Source: an uncultured Rhodoferax sp. | Lineage (GTDB): Bacteria > Pseudomonadota > Gammaproteobacteria > Burkholderiales > Burkholderiaceae_C | Assembly (NCBI RefSeq): GCF_946221635.1 | Contig: NZ_CAMIHB010000006.1 | Coordinates: 62,001-126,000, forward strand | DNA: 64,000 nucleotides | Reading direction: 5' to 3' | Part shown: positions 15,307-24,064 of the stretch, piece after piece | Numbering within the stretch: the first letter of the stretch is position 1 | How the letters are laid out: each line of letters starts with the position of its first letter | Made by a program: the position numbers and the translations under genes | Notes under the pieces: generated by a model | What the model was told of the DNA's origin: nothing | Seen by the model: only the letters and a program-made list of their open reading frames with translations | Database searches by the model: none

Positions 15307-16800
15307 ATGCTCAAGAAAATCGCCTGGGGCGTACTGGCCTTGCTGCTGGCGCTGGTGGCCGTTCTGGCCATCAACACCCTGCGCAAGGGCTCGCGCCAAC
15401 TCGACGTGGCACCCGTGCCCGTGGTGGCGGTGGACGAGGCCGGTGTCGCCCAGCGTCTGGCGGAGGCGGTGCGCCTGCGCACCATCTCGTCACGCGACGA
15501 CGCGGAACTCAACGCCGACCAGTTCAAGCAACTGCACGCGCTCTTGCAGGCCAAGTTTCCCAAAGTCCACGCCGCGCTCAAGCGCGAAGTGGTGGGGAAC
15601 TACAGCCTGCTCTACACCTGGCCCGGCAGCAAGCCGGAGGCCCAGCCCATCCTGCTCATGGCGCACCAGGACGTGGTGCCCATTGCCCCCGGTACCGAGA
15701 AGAGCTGGCAGACCGAACCCTTTGCGGGCCAGGTGAAAGACGGTTTCGTCTGGGGCCGCGGCGCCTGGGACGACAAGGGCAACCTCATGGCCCAGCTGGA
15801 GGCCCTGGAAATGCTGATTGCCAGCGGCTACCAGCCCGAGCGCACGGTGTACCTGGCCTTTGGTGCCGACGAAGAGGTGGGCGGCCACCGCGGCGCGGAG
15901 AAGATTGCCGCGCTGCTGAAAGAGCGCAAGGTGCGCTTGGACTTTGTCATCGACGAAGGCCTGCTCATCACCGAAGGCATCATGCCCGGCCTCAAGAGCC
16001 CGACCGCGCTGATCGGCGTAGCCGAAAAGGGCTACCTGACCGTGGTGCTCAAGATGGCGGCCACACCCGGCCACTCGTCCATGCCACCGCCCAAGGGCAG
16101 CAGCGCCATCGCCATGATGAGCGCGGCCCTCAAGCGCATTGACGACGAGCAGTTGCCCGCCGGCATCCGCGGTGTAGCGGCAGACATGTTCGCCACCATC
16201 GCGCCCGAGATGAGCGGCTTCTCCCGCGTTGCCCTGTCCAACCTCTGGCTGTTCGGCCCCATCGTGCAGAAGCAGTTGGAAAACGGTGCCGGTACCAATG
16301 CCGTGATGCGCACCACCACTGCGCTCACCATCGTCAACGCCGGCAACAAGGACAACGTGCTGCCCGGCAACGCCGAGGCCACGGTCAACTTCCGCCTGCT
16401 GCCCGGCGACACCAAGGATATGGTGGTGGAGCGCACCCGCGCCCTGGTGGCCGACGCCACCAAGACCGACAAGTTCGAGCTGTTTGCGCTGCCTGGCGGA
16501 GCCGAGGCCTCCAAGGTCACGCCCGTGGACTCTGCGCAGTACGCCCTCATCAACCGCACCGTGCGCGAAGTGTTCCCCGGAACGCTGGTGGCACCGGGCC
16601 TGATGATTGGTGGCTCCGACTCCATCCATTTTGGCGAGATCAGCGACCACATCTTCAAGTTCTCACCCGTGCGCGCCGGCCCCGAAGACCTGCCGCGTTT
16701 TCACGGCACCAACGAACGCATTGCGGTCAGCAACTACGCCGAGCTGATCCGCTTCTACCACCGCCTTGTCACGCAGGGTGCGAAGGCCACCCAACCCTGA
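15307..16800 (+). CDS. M20 family metallopeptidase (PM20D1-like)
   Basis: A 497-residue zinc hydrolase with an N-terminal membrane anchor or signal (residues about 5-25, ALLLALVAVLAIN). The M20 metal and catalytic motifs are LLMAHQDVVP, GRGAWDDKGN, ADEEVGG and IGGSDSIHFGEI. The overall length and the VVPVAP-like region resemble PM20D1-type carboxypeptidases, which cleave or form N-acyl amino acids. That would suit the position between fadB and a thiolase, but the substrate is inference. It starts 14 bases after the fadB stop, so it is probably co-transcribed. Confidence 0.85.
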   Translation: MLKKIAWGVLALLLALVAVLAINTLRKGSRQLDVAPVPVVAVDEAGVAQRLAEAVRLRTISSRDDAELNADQFKQLHALLQAKFPKVHAALKREVVGNYSLLYTWPGSKPEAQPILLMAHQDVVPIAPGTEKSWQTEPFAGQVKDGFVWGRGAWDDKGNLMAQLEALEMLIASGYQPERTVYLAFGADEEVGGHRGAEKIAALLKERKVRLDFVIDEGLLITEGIMPGLKSPTALIGVAEKGYLTVVLKMAATPGHSSMPPPKGSSAIAMMSAALKRIDDEQLPAGIRGVAADMFATIAPEMSGFSRVALSNLWLFGPIVQKQLENGAGTNAVMRTTTALTIVNAGNKDNVLPGNAEATVNFRLLPGDTKDMVVERTRALVADATKTDKFELFALPGGAEASKVTPVDSAQYALINRTVREVFPGTLVAPGLMIGGSDSIHFGEISDHIFKFSPVRAGPEDLPRFHGTNERIAVSNYAELIRFYHRLVTQGAKATQP

Positions 16801-16822
16801 CCGTATTTAGGAGAGATTCACC

Positions 16823-17998
16823 ATGACATCCGCAGTTATCGTTTCCACCGCACGCACCCCCCTGGCCAAGAGCTGGAAGGGTTCCTTCAACATGACCCAC
16901 GGCGCCACGCTGGGCGGCCACGCCGTGGAGCACGCCATCCAGCGCGCCGGTATCGAAGCCGGTGAGGTGGACGACGTCATCATGGGCTGCGCCACGCCCG
17001 AAGGTGCCACGGGCGCCAACATTGCACGCCAGATTGCCCTGCGCGCCGGTTGTCCCGTCACCGTTTCGGGCATGACCATCAATCGCTTTTGCTCGTCCGG
17101 CCTGCAGACCATTGCCACCGCCGCCCAGCGCATCATTGCCAATGAAGGCGACATCTATGTGGCTGGCGGCGTGGAGGCCATTTCTTGCGTGCAGCAAGAG
17201 ATGAACATCCACATGCTCAACGACCCGTGGCTCAGCAAAAACAAGCCTGAGATTTACTGGAACATGCTGCAAACCGCCGAGAACGTCGCCAAGCGCTACA
17301 ACATCAGCCGCGAAGCCATGGACGAATACGGCGCTGCCAGCCAGCAAAAGGCCTTCGCTGCACTCGAAGCGGGCCTGTTCAAGGACGAGATCGCTCCCAT
17401 CACCGTGACCATGGGCGTGGCCGACAAGGTCATGGGCCTGATGACCAAGCAGGTCACCGTCAGCGACGACGAGGGCATCCGCGCCGGCACCACCTATGAC
17501 GGCATCAAGGGCCTGCGCTCTGCCGTGCCCGGTGGCCTGGTCACCGCCGGCAACGCCAGCCAATTCTCTGATGGCGGCGGTGCGGTGGTCGTGATGCACG
17601 AAAAGCTGGCCGAGCAGAAGGGCCTCAAGCCCCTGGGCCGTTTCCTGGGCTTTGCGGTCGCCGGTTGCGAACCCGACGAAATGGGCATCGGCCCGGTGTA
17701 TGCCATCCCCAAGGTCCTCAAGCGCCTGGGCCTGGGCATCAACGACATTGACCTGTGGGAGCTGAACGAAGCCTTCGCCGTGCAGGTGATCTACTGCCGC
17801 GACAAGCTGGGCATCCCGGCCGACAAGCTGAACGTGAACGGCGGCGCCATCGCCGTGGGCCACCCCTACGGTGTGTCCGGCCAACGCCTGACGGGCCACG
17901 CCCTGATCGAAGGCAAGCGCCGCGGCGCCAAGCGCGTGTGCGTGACCATGTGCATTGGTGGCGGCATGGGGGCGGCTGGGGTGTTTGAAGTGTTGTGA
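16823..17998 (+). CDS. Acetyl-CoA acyltransferase (thiolase)
   Basis: A 391-residue thiolase that would split 3-ketoacyl-CoA with CoA in the last step of beta-oxidation. Catalytic Cys90 is in NRFCSSGLQT, the His is in GGAIAVGHPYGVSGQR and the second Cys is in VCVTMCIGGGMGAAG. GGAGAG precedes the ATG at 16823. It is next to the FadB-like enzyme, its usual partner, separated only by the M20 peptidase gene, and is followed by a clear terminator. FadA-like function is likely; an acetoacetyl-CoA thiolase is the main alternative. Confidence 0.92.
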   Translation: MTSAVIVSTARTPLAKSWKGSFNMTHGATLGGHAVEHAIQRAGIEAGEVDDVIMGCATPEGATGANIARQIALRAGCPVTVSGMTINRFCSSGLQTIATAAQRIIANEGDIYVAGGVEAISCVQQEMNIHMLNDPWLSKNKPEIYWNMLQTAENVAKRYNISREAMDEYGAASQQKAFAALEAGLFKDEIAPITVTMGVADKVMGLMTKQVTVSDDEGIRAGTTYDGIKGLRSAVPGGLVTAGNASQFSDGGGAVVVMHEKLAEQKGLKPLGRFLGFAVAGCEPDEMGIGPVYAIPKVLKRLGLGINDIDLWELNEAFAVQVIYCRDKLGIPADKLNVNGGAIAVGHPYGVSGQRLTGHALIEGKRRGAKRVCVTMCIGGGMGAAGVFEVL

Positions 17999-18051
17999 AC
18001 CTCGTTCGGTGGACTTTTCGATCCGCCAATGGTGACCAAATCAATAATTCG

Positions 18052-18086
18052 CCGCGTAAGTCCTACCAGGACTGCGCGGTTTTTTT
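18052..18086 (+). terminator. Rho-independent terminator after thiolase
   Basis: CCGCG..AGTCCT and AGGACT.CGCGG form an 11-bp stem with a small internal mismatch and 3-base loop, followed by seven T. It ends the fadB-M20-thiolase transcript. Confidence 0.85.
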
Positions 18087-18163
18087 GGGTCTTCCCAAGG
18101 GCCGTGCGCACGACTGCGTTTCATGCTTGAATCTGCCCTGAACCGTCAATCCAAGGAGGGCCC

Positions 18164-18709
18164 ATGCATATCGAATGGCAACAGGCGGACGCCCAGCGTG
18201 ATGCCGTCGACCTGACCCGACTCAATATCGAGTACTTTCGATGGATTCTGGCGCAGGGGCAGGAAGCCTTTGGACTGTCTGCACATGAGGCGTTGGGCAT
18301 GCCGGTGGAGGAGTATGTTCCGCTGCAACTGCCCAAAATCGTCGGTGCAGCGCCCCCGGACGGGGTGTTCTACCTGGTGCATGTGGATGGTGTGGCCATG
18401 GGCATGGGGGGATTGCGGCGCTATGACGCGGACACCGCCGAAATCAAACGCATCTACGTGTCTCCGCAGGCCCGAGGATTGGGTCTGGGTGAACGGATAT
18501 TTGAGCGCTTGATCACCGACGCCACGCAGTTCGGCTACCAAGGTTTGTGCCTGGACACCGCGCCTTTCATGCACTCGGCGCACCGTATTTATGAAGCACA
18601 TGGTTTTGTCGATGTGCCGCCATACCCCGGCTGCGAAGTACCCGATTTTTTGCACCCACGCTGGCGCTTTATGGCGAAGACGTTGCCAGCCGGGACTGTG
18701 CCCGCGTAA
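18164..18709 (+). CDS. GNAT family N-acetyltransferase
   Basis: A 181-residue GNAT acetyltransferase. The acetyl-CoA binding motif A is clear: AEIKRIYVSPQARGLGLGERIFERLI (about residues 103-127), with the R-G-x-G-L-G loop, then a motif B-like YGQxGLCLDTAPFMHSAHRIYEAHGFVDV. The substrate is not predictable. AAGGAGG upstream of ATG 18164 is a strong ribosome binding site. It stands alone between the thiolase terminator and the acyl-CoA dehydrogenase. Confidence 0.85.
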   Translation: MHIEWQQADAQRDAVDLTRLNIEYFRWILAQGQEAFGLSAHEALGMPVEEYVPLQLPKIVGAAPPDGVFYLVHVDGVAMGMGGLRRYDADTAEIKRIYVSPQARGLGLGERIFERLITDATQFGYQGLCLDTAPFMHSAHRIYEAHGFVDVPPYPGCEVPDFLHPRWRFMAKTLPAGTVPA

Positions 18710-18803
18710 TGCTTGCATCAATCCAGGCGCCGGGCTGGCGTTTGGTCACGGACTTGACAGTTCTCAAGCGGCATGCGCAGACATCTCCCACACAATGGAG
18801 ACC

Positions 18804-20654
18804 ATGACGACCCTCCGCCCCACCATCGACTTCCTCCTCCACGACTGGCTCGACACCGCCGCACTGACCGAGCGCGAACGATTCAGTGACCACAGTACCG
18901 AAACCTTCGGCGCGGTACTCGACACCTGCGAACGCATTGCGCGCGAGAAGTACGCGCCGTTCAATCGCTTGGTGGATGTGGAAGAGCCGCGCACAGTGAC
19001 GGAGGCGGATGGCAGTTTGCGTGTAGTGCTACCTCAGGCCACGCATGAGGCCAACAAGGCCTATGCCGAATCCGGCATGTTGTCGGCCGCGCAGGACTAC
19101 GCCATGGGTGGCATGCAGCTGCCGTACAGCGTGGAGGCGGCGGCCAATGCATTCTTTGCCTGTGCGTCGGTCAGCATAGGCTCGGGCATGTTGACCACGG
19201 GCAATGCGAATCTGCTGATGGCGCATGGCACCGCGCTGCAAAAAGAGGTGTTTGCGCAGAACGAGTTTTCGGGACGATGGTCTGGCACCATGTGCCTGAG
19301 CGAGCCGCAAGCGGGTTCCAGCTTGAGTGATGTGGCAACGCGTGCGGTGCCCGATGGCGCGGACTTTGAAAACGACCCGCTGGGCCCGCGTTACCGGCTC
19401 AAGGGCAACAAGATGTGGATTTCCAGCGGCGAACATGAGCTGACGGAAAACATCATCCACCTGGTGCTGGCCAAGATTCCCGATGCGGACGGCAAGCTCG
19501 TTCCCGGCACGCGCGGCATTTCGCTGTTCATCGTGCCCAAGAAGATGGTCAATCCCAAGGGTGAATTGACCGGCATGCGCAACGATGTGGCGCTGGCCGG
19601 ACTGAACCACAAGCTGGGCTGGCGCGGTACGACGAACACGCTGCTGAACTTTGGCGAAGGCCAGTTCCCCGTGGATGGCAAACCGGGCGCCGTGGGCTAC
19701 CTGGTCGGCCAGCCGGGTAAGGGCCTGGCCTGCATGTTCCACATGATGAACGAGGCCCGCATTGGCGTGGGCATGGCGGCCACCATGCTGGGCATGGCGG
19801 GGTACCACGCGTCCTTGGAGTACGCAAAAAATCGCCCGCAGGGCCGCCCCATCACCGGCGCCGGCAAGGACGCCGCCGCACCGCAGACCCGCATCATTGA
19901 ACACGCCGATGTGAAGCGCATGCTGCTGGCGCAAAAGGCCTATGCCGAAGGCGCGCTGGCGCTGGAGCTGTATTGCGCACGGCTGGTGGACGAACACCAC
20001 ACGGCCGGTGGCGAGGCGGCCGAAGAAGCGCGCCTGCTGCTGGAAGTGCTGACGCCCATAGCCAAGAGCTGGCCCAGCGAATGGTGTCTGGAGGCCAACA
20101 GCCTGGCTATCCAGGTGCACGGCGGCTACGGCTACACGCGCGATTTCCCGGTGGAGCAGTACTGGCGCGACAACCGCCTCAACATGATCCACGAAGGCAC
20201 CCACGGCATCCAGGGCATGGACCTGCTGGGCCGCAAGGTGCTGATGGAGGAGGGCAGGGGCCTGCAACTGCTGGCCCACCGCATGCAGGCCACCATCCAC
20301 CGCAGCAGCGGCATCCCAGCCCTGGCCGCCCACGCCAAAGCCCTGGGCCGCGCGCTGCAGGATGTGAGCACCGCCACGCAGCAAGCGTGGGCCACCGGTG
20401 TGCCCGGCGAGGCATTGGCCAACGCCGTGCCGTACATGCAGGCCTTTGGCCACACGGTGCTGGCATGGATCTGGCTGGATGTGGCCGCCTGCGCGCTGGA
20501 CAATGACCCGACACAGGCCGAACTCAGCACCCAGGGGCGGGTAGGCTGCACGCGCTTCTTCTTCCACTATGAGCTTCCCAAGATCGGGGCATGGCTGTCT
20601 GTGGTGCAATCGAGGGATCTGACCTGCGCGTCATTCCCAGAAGGAGCGTTCTGA
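18804..20654 (+). CDS. Acyl-CoA dehydrogenase (long form, ~600 residues)
   Basis: A 616-residue FAD-dependent acyl-CoA dehydrogenase. Seen: SGRWSGTMCLSEPQAGSSL, KGNKMWISSGEHE, LAGLNHKLGWRGTTNT, MNEARIGVGMAATMLGMAGYHASLEYA and the C-terminal VHGGYGYTRDFPVEQYWRDNRLNMIHEGTHGIQ. It is longer than classical ~390-residue members because of N-terminal and C-terminal extra domains, as in FadE-like bacterial enzymes. It oxidises acyl-CoA to enoyl-CoA. The start at 18804 has GGAGA just upstream; ATG 18795 is possible. The stop overlaps the next ATG by one base. Confidence 0.88.
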   Translation: MTTLRPTIDFLLHDWLDTAALTERERFSDHSTETFGAVLDTCERIAREKYAPFNRLVDVEEPRTVTEADGSLRVVLPQATHEANKAYAESGMLSAAQDYAMGGMQLPYSVEAAANAFFACASVSIGSGMLTTGNANLLMAHGTALQKEVFAQNEFSGRWSGTMCLSEPQAGSSLSDVATRAVPDGADFENDPLGPRYRLKGNKMWISSGEHELTENIIHLVLAKIPDADGKLVPGTRGISLFIVPKKMVNPKGELTGMRNDVALAGLNHKLGWRGTTNTLLNFGEGQFPVDGKPGAVGYLVGQPGKGLACMFHMMNEARIGVGMAATMLGMAGYHASLEYAKNRPQGRPITGAGKDAAAPQTRIIEHADVKRMLLAQKAYAEGALALELYCARLVDEHHTAGGEAAEEARLLLEVLTPIAKSWPSEWCLEANSLAIQVHGGYGYTRDFPVEQYWRDNRLNMIHEGTHGIQGMDLLGRKVLMEEGRGLQLLAHRMQATIHRSSGIPALAAHAKALGRALQDVSTATQQAWATGVPGEALANAVPYMQAFGHTVLAWIWLDVAACALDNDPTQAELSTQGRVGCTRFFFHYELPKIGAWLSVVQSRDLTCASFPEGAF

Positions 20655-20884
20655 TGGCTTTTTTCAAAGAGACCAAGGGCACCAGCAGTGCCAAGCTCGT
20701 GCGCATGGAGCGCATGGTCTGGACCCTCATTTACGGCGGGCTGCTGGCCATCGTGCTGGGTGTCTTCATCGACCAGCAGGAGGCGCAGGATGCCAGCCTG
20801 TTCTACCAGCTCGGCGGCCTGGCCGTGGGCGCCGGTGTGGTGCTGATTTACCTGCGTTCGCGCCTGCACGAAGAGGACCGCTGA
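20654..20884 (+). CDS. Small membrane protein, two helices
   Basis: A 76-residue protein of unknown function. After a basic start (MAFFKETKGTSSAKLVRMERM) it has a membrane helix (VWTLIYGGLLAIVLGVFI), a short acidic loop (DQQEAQDAS), a second helix (FYQLGGLAVGAGVVLIYL) and the end RSRLHEEDR. AAGGAG lies eight bases upstream of the ATG. It overlaps the acyl-CoA dehydrogenase stop by one base, so it is translationally linked to it, which supports it being real. I do not recognise a family. Confidence 0.72.
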   Translation: MAFFKETKGTSSAKLVRMERMVWTLIYGGLLAIVLGVFIDQQEAQDASLFYQLGGLAVGAGVVLIYLRSRLHEEDR

Positions 20885-21002
20885 GCCCGCGAGATATCGC
20901 GCCGGAGACACGGCTGCGTCCCCCTGAACCAGACAATCGTGGGCTTGCCGCCGCCTCAGTGCGCGGCGTTGAATTCCCTTCCATGACAACGAGGCAGACC
21001 GC

Positions 21003-21794
21003 ATGACACGCACCATCCAACAACTCTTTGACCTGACCGGCAAGACCGCCCTGATCACCGGCGGCTCGCGCGGCCTGGGCCTGCAGCTGGCACACGCGCT
21101 TGGCGAAGCCGGCGCCAAGGTGATGATCAGCTCGCGCAAGGCCGAAGACCTGGAGCAGGCCTGCGCCGAGCTTCAGGCCGCCGGCATCGATGCCCGCTGG
21201 ATTGCGGCCGATTGCGCCAAGGACAGCGAGATCACCCGCCTGGCCGAAGAGACCCTGCAGCGCTTGGGCGATGTGGACATTCTGGTCAACAACGCCGGTG
21301 CCTCCTGGGGCGCACTGGCCGAAGACCATCCTGTCGAGGCCTGGGACAAGGTGATGAACCTCAACGTGCGGGGCTACTTTTTGCTGAGCCAGATCATTGC
21401 CAAGAAGAGCATGATTCCGCGCAAGCGCGGCCGCATCATCAACGTGGCCTCCATCGCCGGCCTGAACGGCAACCCCGAGGGCATGAACACCATCGCCTAC
21501 AACACCTCCAAGGGCGCCGTGGTCAACTTCACGCGCACCCTGGGCGCCGAATGGGGCAAGTACAACATCACCGTCAACGCCATCTGCCCGGGCTTCTTCC
21601 CCAGCAAGATGACCTACGGCCTGCTCAAGACCATGGGCGAAGACAAGCTGGCCGCCGGCGCACCGCTTAAGCGTTTGGGCGACGACGAAGACCTCAAGGG
21701 CCTGGCCGTGCTCTACGCGTCCGACGCGGGCAAGCACATCACCGGCCAGTGGCTGGCGGTGGATGGCGGCGTGTCCGTCGTGACCGGAGGCTGA
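21003..21794 (+). CDS. SDR family oxidoreductase
   Basis: A 263-residue classical short-chain dehydrogenase/reductase. It has the NAD(P)-binding TGGSRGLGLQLA, ISSRKAEDL (Arg after the second strand, suggesting NADP), NNAG, the catalytic Ser in INVASIAG and Tyr-x-x-x-Lys in AYNTSKGAV, and PGFFPSKMT. It resembles 3-oxoacyl-reductase or gluconate-dehydrogenase-like SDRs, and beside acyl-CoA genes a hydroxyacyl substrate is plausible. The thioesterase starts five bases after its stop. Confidence 0.87.
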   Translation: MTRTIQQLFDLTGKTALITGGSRGLGLQLAHALGEAGAKVMISSRKAEDLEQACAELQAAGIDARWIAADCAKDSEITRLAEETLQRLGDVDILVNNAGASWGALAEDHPVEAWDKVMNLNVRGYFLLSQIIAKKSMIPRKRGRIINVASIAGLNGNPEGMNTIAYNTSKGAVVNFTRTLGAEWGKYNITVNAICPGFFPSKMTYGLLKTMGEDKLAAGAPLKRLGDDEDLKGLAVLYASDAGKHITGQWLAVDGGVSVVTGG

Positions 21795-21799
21795 ACGCG

Positions 21800-22252
21800 A
21801 TGTGGGAGCAGGCCATCGGCTTTGGGGTGGAGATTCCTTTCGTCACCCACCTGGGCTTTGCGCTCACGGCGTTTGCCGACGGGCGCTCGGAAATCGTCTA
21901 CACGCCCCAGGCCGAGCACCTCAATTCCTTCAACGTCACCCACGGCGGCGCACTGATGACGCTGCTGGACGTGAGCATGGCCACGGCCGCGCGCAGCGTG
22001 GCACCAGAGCTGGGCGCGGTCACCATCGAGATGAAGACCAGCTTCATGCAACCCGCGGTGGGCACGTTGACCGCGCGGGGCGAGCTGATGCACCGCAGCG
22101 CCACCATGGCCTTCACCCAGGCCACGGTGTTCGATGCCGAGGGCAAGCCTTGCGCCCATGCCACGGGCACCTTCAAATACCTCAAGCGCCTGGCCACGGG
22201 CAGCCGCAGCGTGAACCCGCTGAATCCGCCCGACGCCGTCGCCACCGATTGA
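21800..22252 (+). CDS. PaaI-type hotdog thioesterase
   Basis: A 150-residue hotdog-fold thioesterase. The family signature is HLNSFNVTHGGALMTLLDVSMATAA (about residues 37-61) with the catalytic Asp and Asn/His region, and GELMHRSATMAFTQATVFDAEGKPCAHATGTFKY in the second half. It would hydrolyse small acyl-CoA or aryl-CoA esters. The ATG at 21800 follows the SDR stop by five bases; longer in-frame readings overlap the SDR gene. Confidence 0.87.
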   Translation: MWEQAIGFGVEIPFVTHLGFALTAFADGRSEIVYTPQAEHLNSFNVTHGGALMTLLDVSMATAARSVAPELGAVTIEMKTSFMQPAVGTLTARGELMHRSATMAFTQATVFDAEGKPCAHATGTFKYLKRLATGSRSVNPLNPPDAVATD

Positions 22253-22261
22253 TTCAGAGAG

Positions 22262-22317
22262 AAAAAAGACCCTAGCCCCCGCGGAATATGCGCAAGCAGC
22301 TATCAAAAGAATAGCAA
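22262..22317 (-). repeat. Dispersed ~58-bp family repeat, copy D (intergenic)
   Basis: The best intact copy. On the minus strand: TTGCTATTCTTTTGATAGC, TGCTTGCGCATATTCCGCG, GGGGCTAGGGTCTTTTTTC. It lies between the thioesterase stop and the aidB start and is the only copy of the six outside a gene. Confidence 0.85.
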
Positions 22318-22333
22318 TCAACAGGAGCAACGC

Positions 22334-24064
22334 ATGGCCAGTCCGACGCTGAGTTACATCAGTACCCATACCGTGTTCAACCAGGCCGAGCCCCTGGTGG
22401 ACCGCAACCTCTTCAGTGGCAACCAGGCCCTGCAAAGCGCGCTGAAGTTCAACGCACCCACGCTGGACACTGCCAGCCTGCACGCCCTGGGCGCCCAGAT
22501 GGGCAGCGCCGAGATGCAGACCCACGCCCGCCTGGCCAATGTGCATACCCCCGTGCTGCACAGCCATGACCGCCTGGGCCGCCGCGTGGACCAGGTGGAA
22601 TTCCACCCCAGCTACCACGCGCTGATGAGCGCCGCCGCCGAGGCCGGGCTGCACGGCAGTGCATGGGCCCCCACGCTCGGCACTGGCGTGTCCTCGCTGC
22701 CCCCCGAGGGGGCCCTCGCGCCTAGGGGCGGCCCGTCGGCGCTCAAGCCGTCCTTTGGCCACACCCGTCGCGCCGCCGCCTTCATGCTGTTCACCGAGGC
22801 GGAGCCCTCCATCCTGTGCCCCATCTCCATGACCTACGCCGTCATGGCGGCGCTGCCGGGCAACGCCGCCATCTTTCAGGACTGGGCACCGGGCCTGACG
22901 GCGCGCGCCTACGACCCCGCTTTCAAGCTGTTCAGCCAAAAGGCCGGCCTGACCATGGGCATGGGCATGACGGAGAAGCAGGGTGGCTCCGACGTGCGGG
23001 CCAACACCACGCAAGCCTTTCCCGACGGGCAGGACGGCTGGGGCCAGCGCTACACCCTGGTGGGCCACAAGTGGTTTTTCTCGGCCCCCATGTGCGATGC
23101 CTTTCTGGTGCTGGCGCAAACGCCGGCCGGACTGTCATGCTTCTTCATCCCGCGCGTGTTGCCGGACGGCAGCACCAATGCCATCCGCATCCAGCGCCTC
23201 AAGGACAAGCTGGGCAACAAGGCCAACGCCAGCTCCGAGGTGGAGTTTCTCAATGCCACCGCCTGGCTGGTGGGCGACGAGGGGCGCGGCGTGCCGCAGA
23301 TTCTGGAAATGGGCACCATGACGCGGCTGGACTGCGCCCTGGGCACCAGCGGCCTGATGCGCCAGGCGCTCAGCATCGCGCTGCACCACACCGCCCAGCG
23401 CCAGGCCTTTGGCAAACGCCTGATCGAGCAACCCTTGATGCGCAATGTGCTGGCCGACCTTGCTATCGAAAGCGAAGCTGCTTGCGCACTGTCCATGAGG
23501 CTGGCGCGCTCTTTTGACCATAAAGACGATGCGCACGAGGTTCTGATGGGCCGCCTGCTTACGCCGATTGCCAAGTTCTGGATCTGCAAGCGCGGCGCCG
23601 CCTTTGCGCAGGAGGCCATGGAATGCCTGGGCGGCAACGGCTATGTGGAGGAGGGCGGCGAGGGCACCATGGCCCGCATCTACCGCGAAATGCCGCTCAA
23701 CTCCATCTGGGAAGGCGCCGGCAACATCATGGCGTTGGACCTGCTGCGCGCCCTGCGCAAGGGCGACGTGGCCGCCGCGCTGGCGCGCGAGCTGGCCCCG
23801 GCCCAAGGCGCTCACCCTGCTTTGGACCGTCTGGCCGCCGCGCTGCCAACCCGTGTGGAGCAGATGGCGTCCGAGGTGGAGGCACGCCGCCTGGCGCAGG
23901 ATGTGGCCCTGGCCGTGCAGGCTGCGCTGCTGTACCAGAGTGCGCCGTCTGCCGTGTTCCAGGCGTTTTGCGATTCCCGCCTCGGCGGCAACTGGGGCCA
24001 CGCCTTTGGCACCCTGGGTGCCGGCGTGGACTTCGACACCATCATTGAAAGGGCCATGCCATGA
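22334..24064 (+). CDS. aidB: AidB-like acyl-CoA dehydrogenase family protein
   Basis: A 576-residue protein that matches AidB along its length: THTVFNQAEPLVDRNLF, ARLANVHTPVL, MGMGMTEKQGGSDVRANTT, GHKWFFSAPMCDAFLVLAQTPAGLSCFF, RLKDKLGNKANASSEVEF and MPLNSIWEGAGNIMALD. AidB binds FAD and DNA and protects against alkylation in Escherichia coli; other homologues act on acyl-CoA. Here the acyl-CoA context leaves the role open. Residues about 117-138 are a GC-rich insert, and the stretch from about 376 is encoded by the dispersed repeat (copy E). The stop overlaps the GST start by ATGA. Confidence 0.87.
   Translation: MASPTLSYISTHTVFNQAEPLVDRNLFSGNQALQSALKFNAPTLDTASLHALGAQMGSAEMQTHARLANVHTPVLHSHDRLGRRVDQVEFHPSYHALMSAAAEAGLHGSAWAPTLGTGVSSLPPEGALAPRGGPSALKPSFGHTRRAAAFMLFTEAEPSILCPISMTYAVMAALPGNAAIFQDWAPGLTARAYDPAFKLFSQKAGLTMGMGMTEKQGGSDVRANTTQAFPDGQDGWGQRYTLVGHKWFFSAPMCDAFLVLAQTPAGLSCFFIPRVLPDGSTNAIRIQRLKDKLGNKANASSEVEFLNATAWLVGDEGRGVPQILEMGTMTRLDCALGTSGLMRQALSIALHHTAQRQAFGKRLIEQPLMRNVLADLAIESEAACALSMRLARSFDHKDDAHEVLMGRLLTPIAKFWICKRGAAFAQEAMECLGGNGYVEEGGEGTMARIYREMPLNSIWEGAGNIMALDLLRALRKGDVAAALARELAPAQGAHPALDRLAAALPTRVEQMASEVEARRLAQDVALAVQAALLYQSAPSAVFQAFCDSRLGGNWGHAFGTLGAGVDFDTIIERAMP
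22691..22744. repeat. GC-rich palindromic repeat inserted in frame in aidB
   Basis: The sequence contains CCCCCCGAGGGGG followed by CGCGCCTAGGGGCGGCCCG, two nested palindromes. I recognise this type of GC-rich element from many Comamonadaceae intergenic regions. Here it adds about 20 residues (SSLPPEGALAPRGGPSALKP) that are absent from Escherichia coli AidB between the conserved AW and the FML...CPI blocks. Confidence 0.65.
23460..23518 (+). repeat. Dispersed ~58-bp family repeat, copy E (inside aidB)
   Basis: TTGCTATCGAAAGCGAAGC, TGCTTGCGCACTGTCCATGA, GGCTGGCGCGCTCTTTTGAC. It is translated as LAIESEAACALSMRLARSF, which replaces the matching helix of AidB with little change in length, so it may be diverged or partly convergent with native sequence. 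Confidence 0.55.

Noticed and set aside
18754..18782. TTGACA as -35 of a promoter for the long acyl-CoA dehydrogenase
   Set aside because: No acceptable -10 hexamer at 16-18 bases downstream.
19029..20609. 526-codon open frame antisense to the acyl-CoA dehydrogenase
   Set aside because: No recognisable domain; the acyl-CoA dehydrogenase on the other strand is complete.
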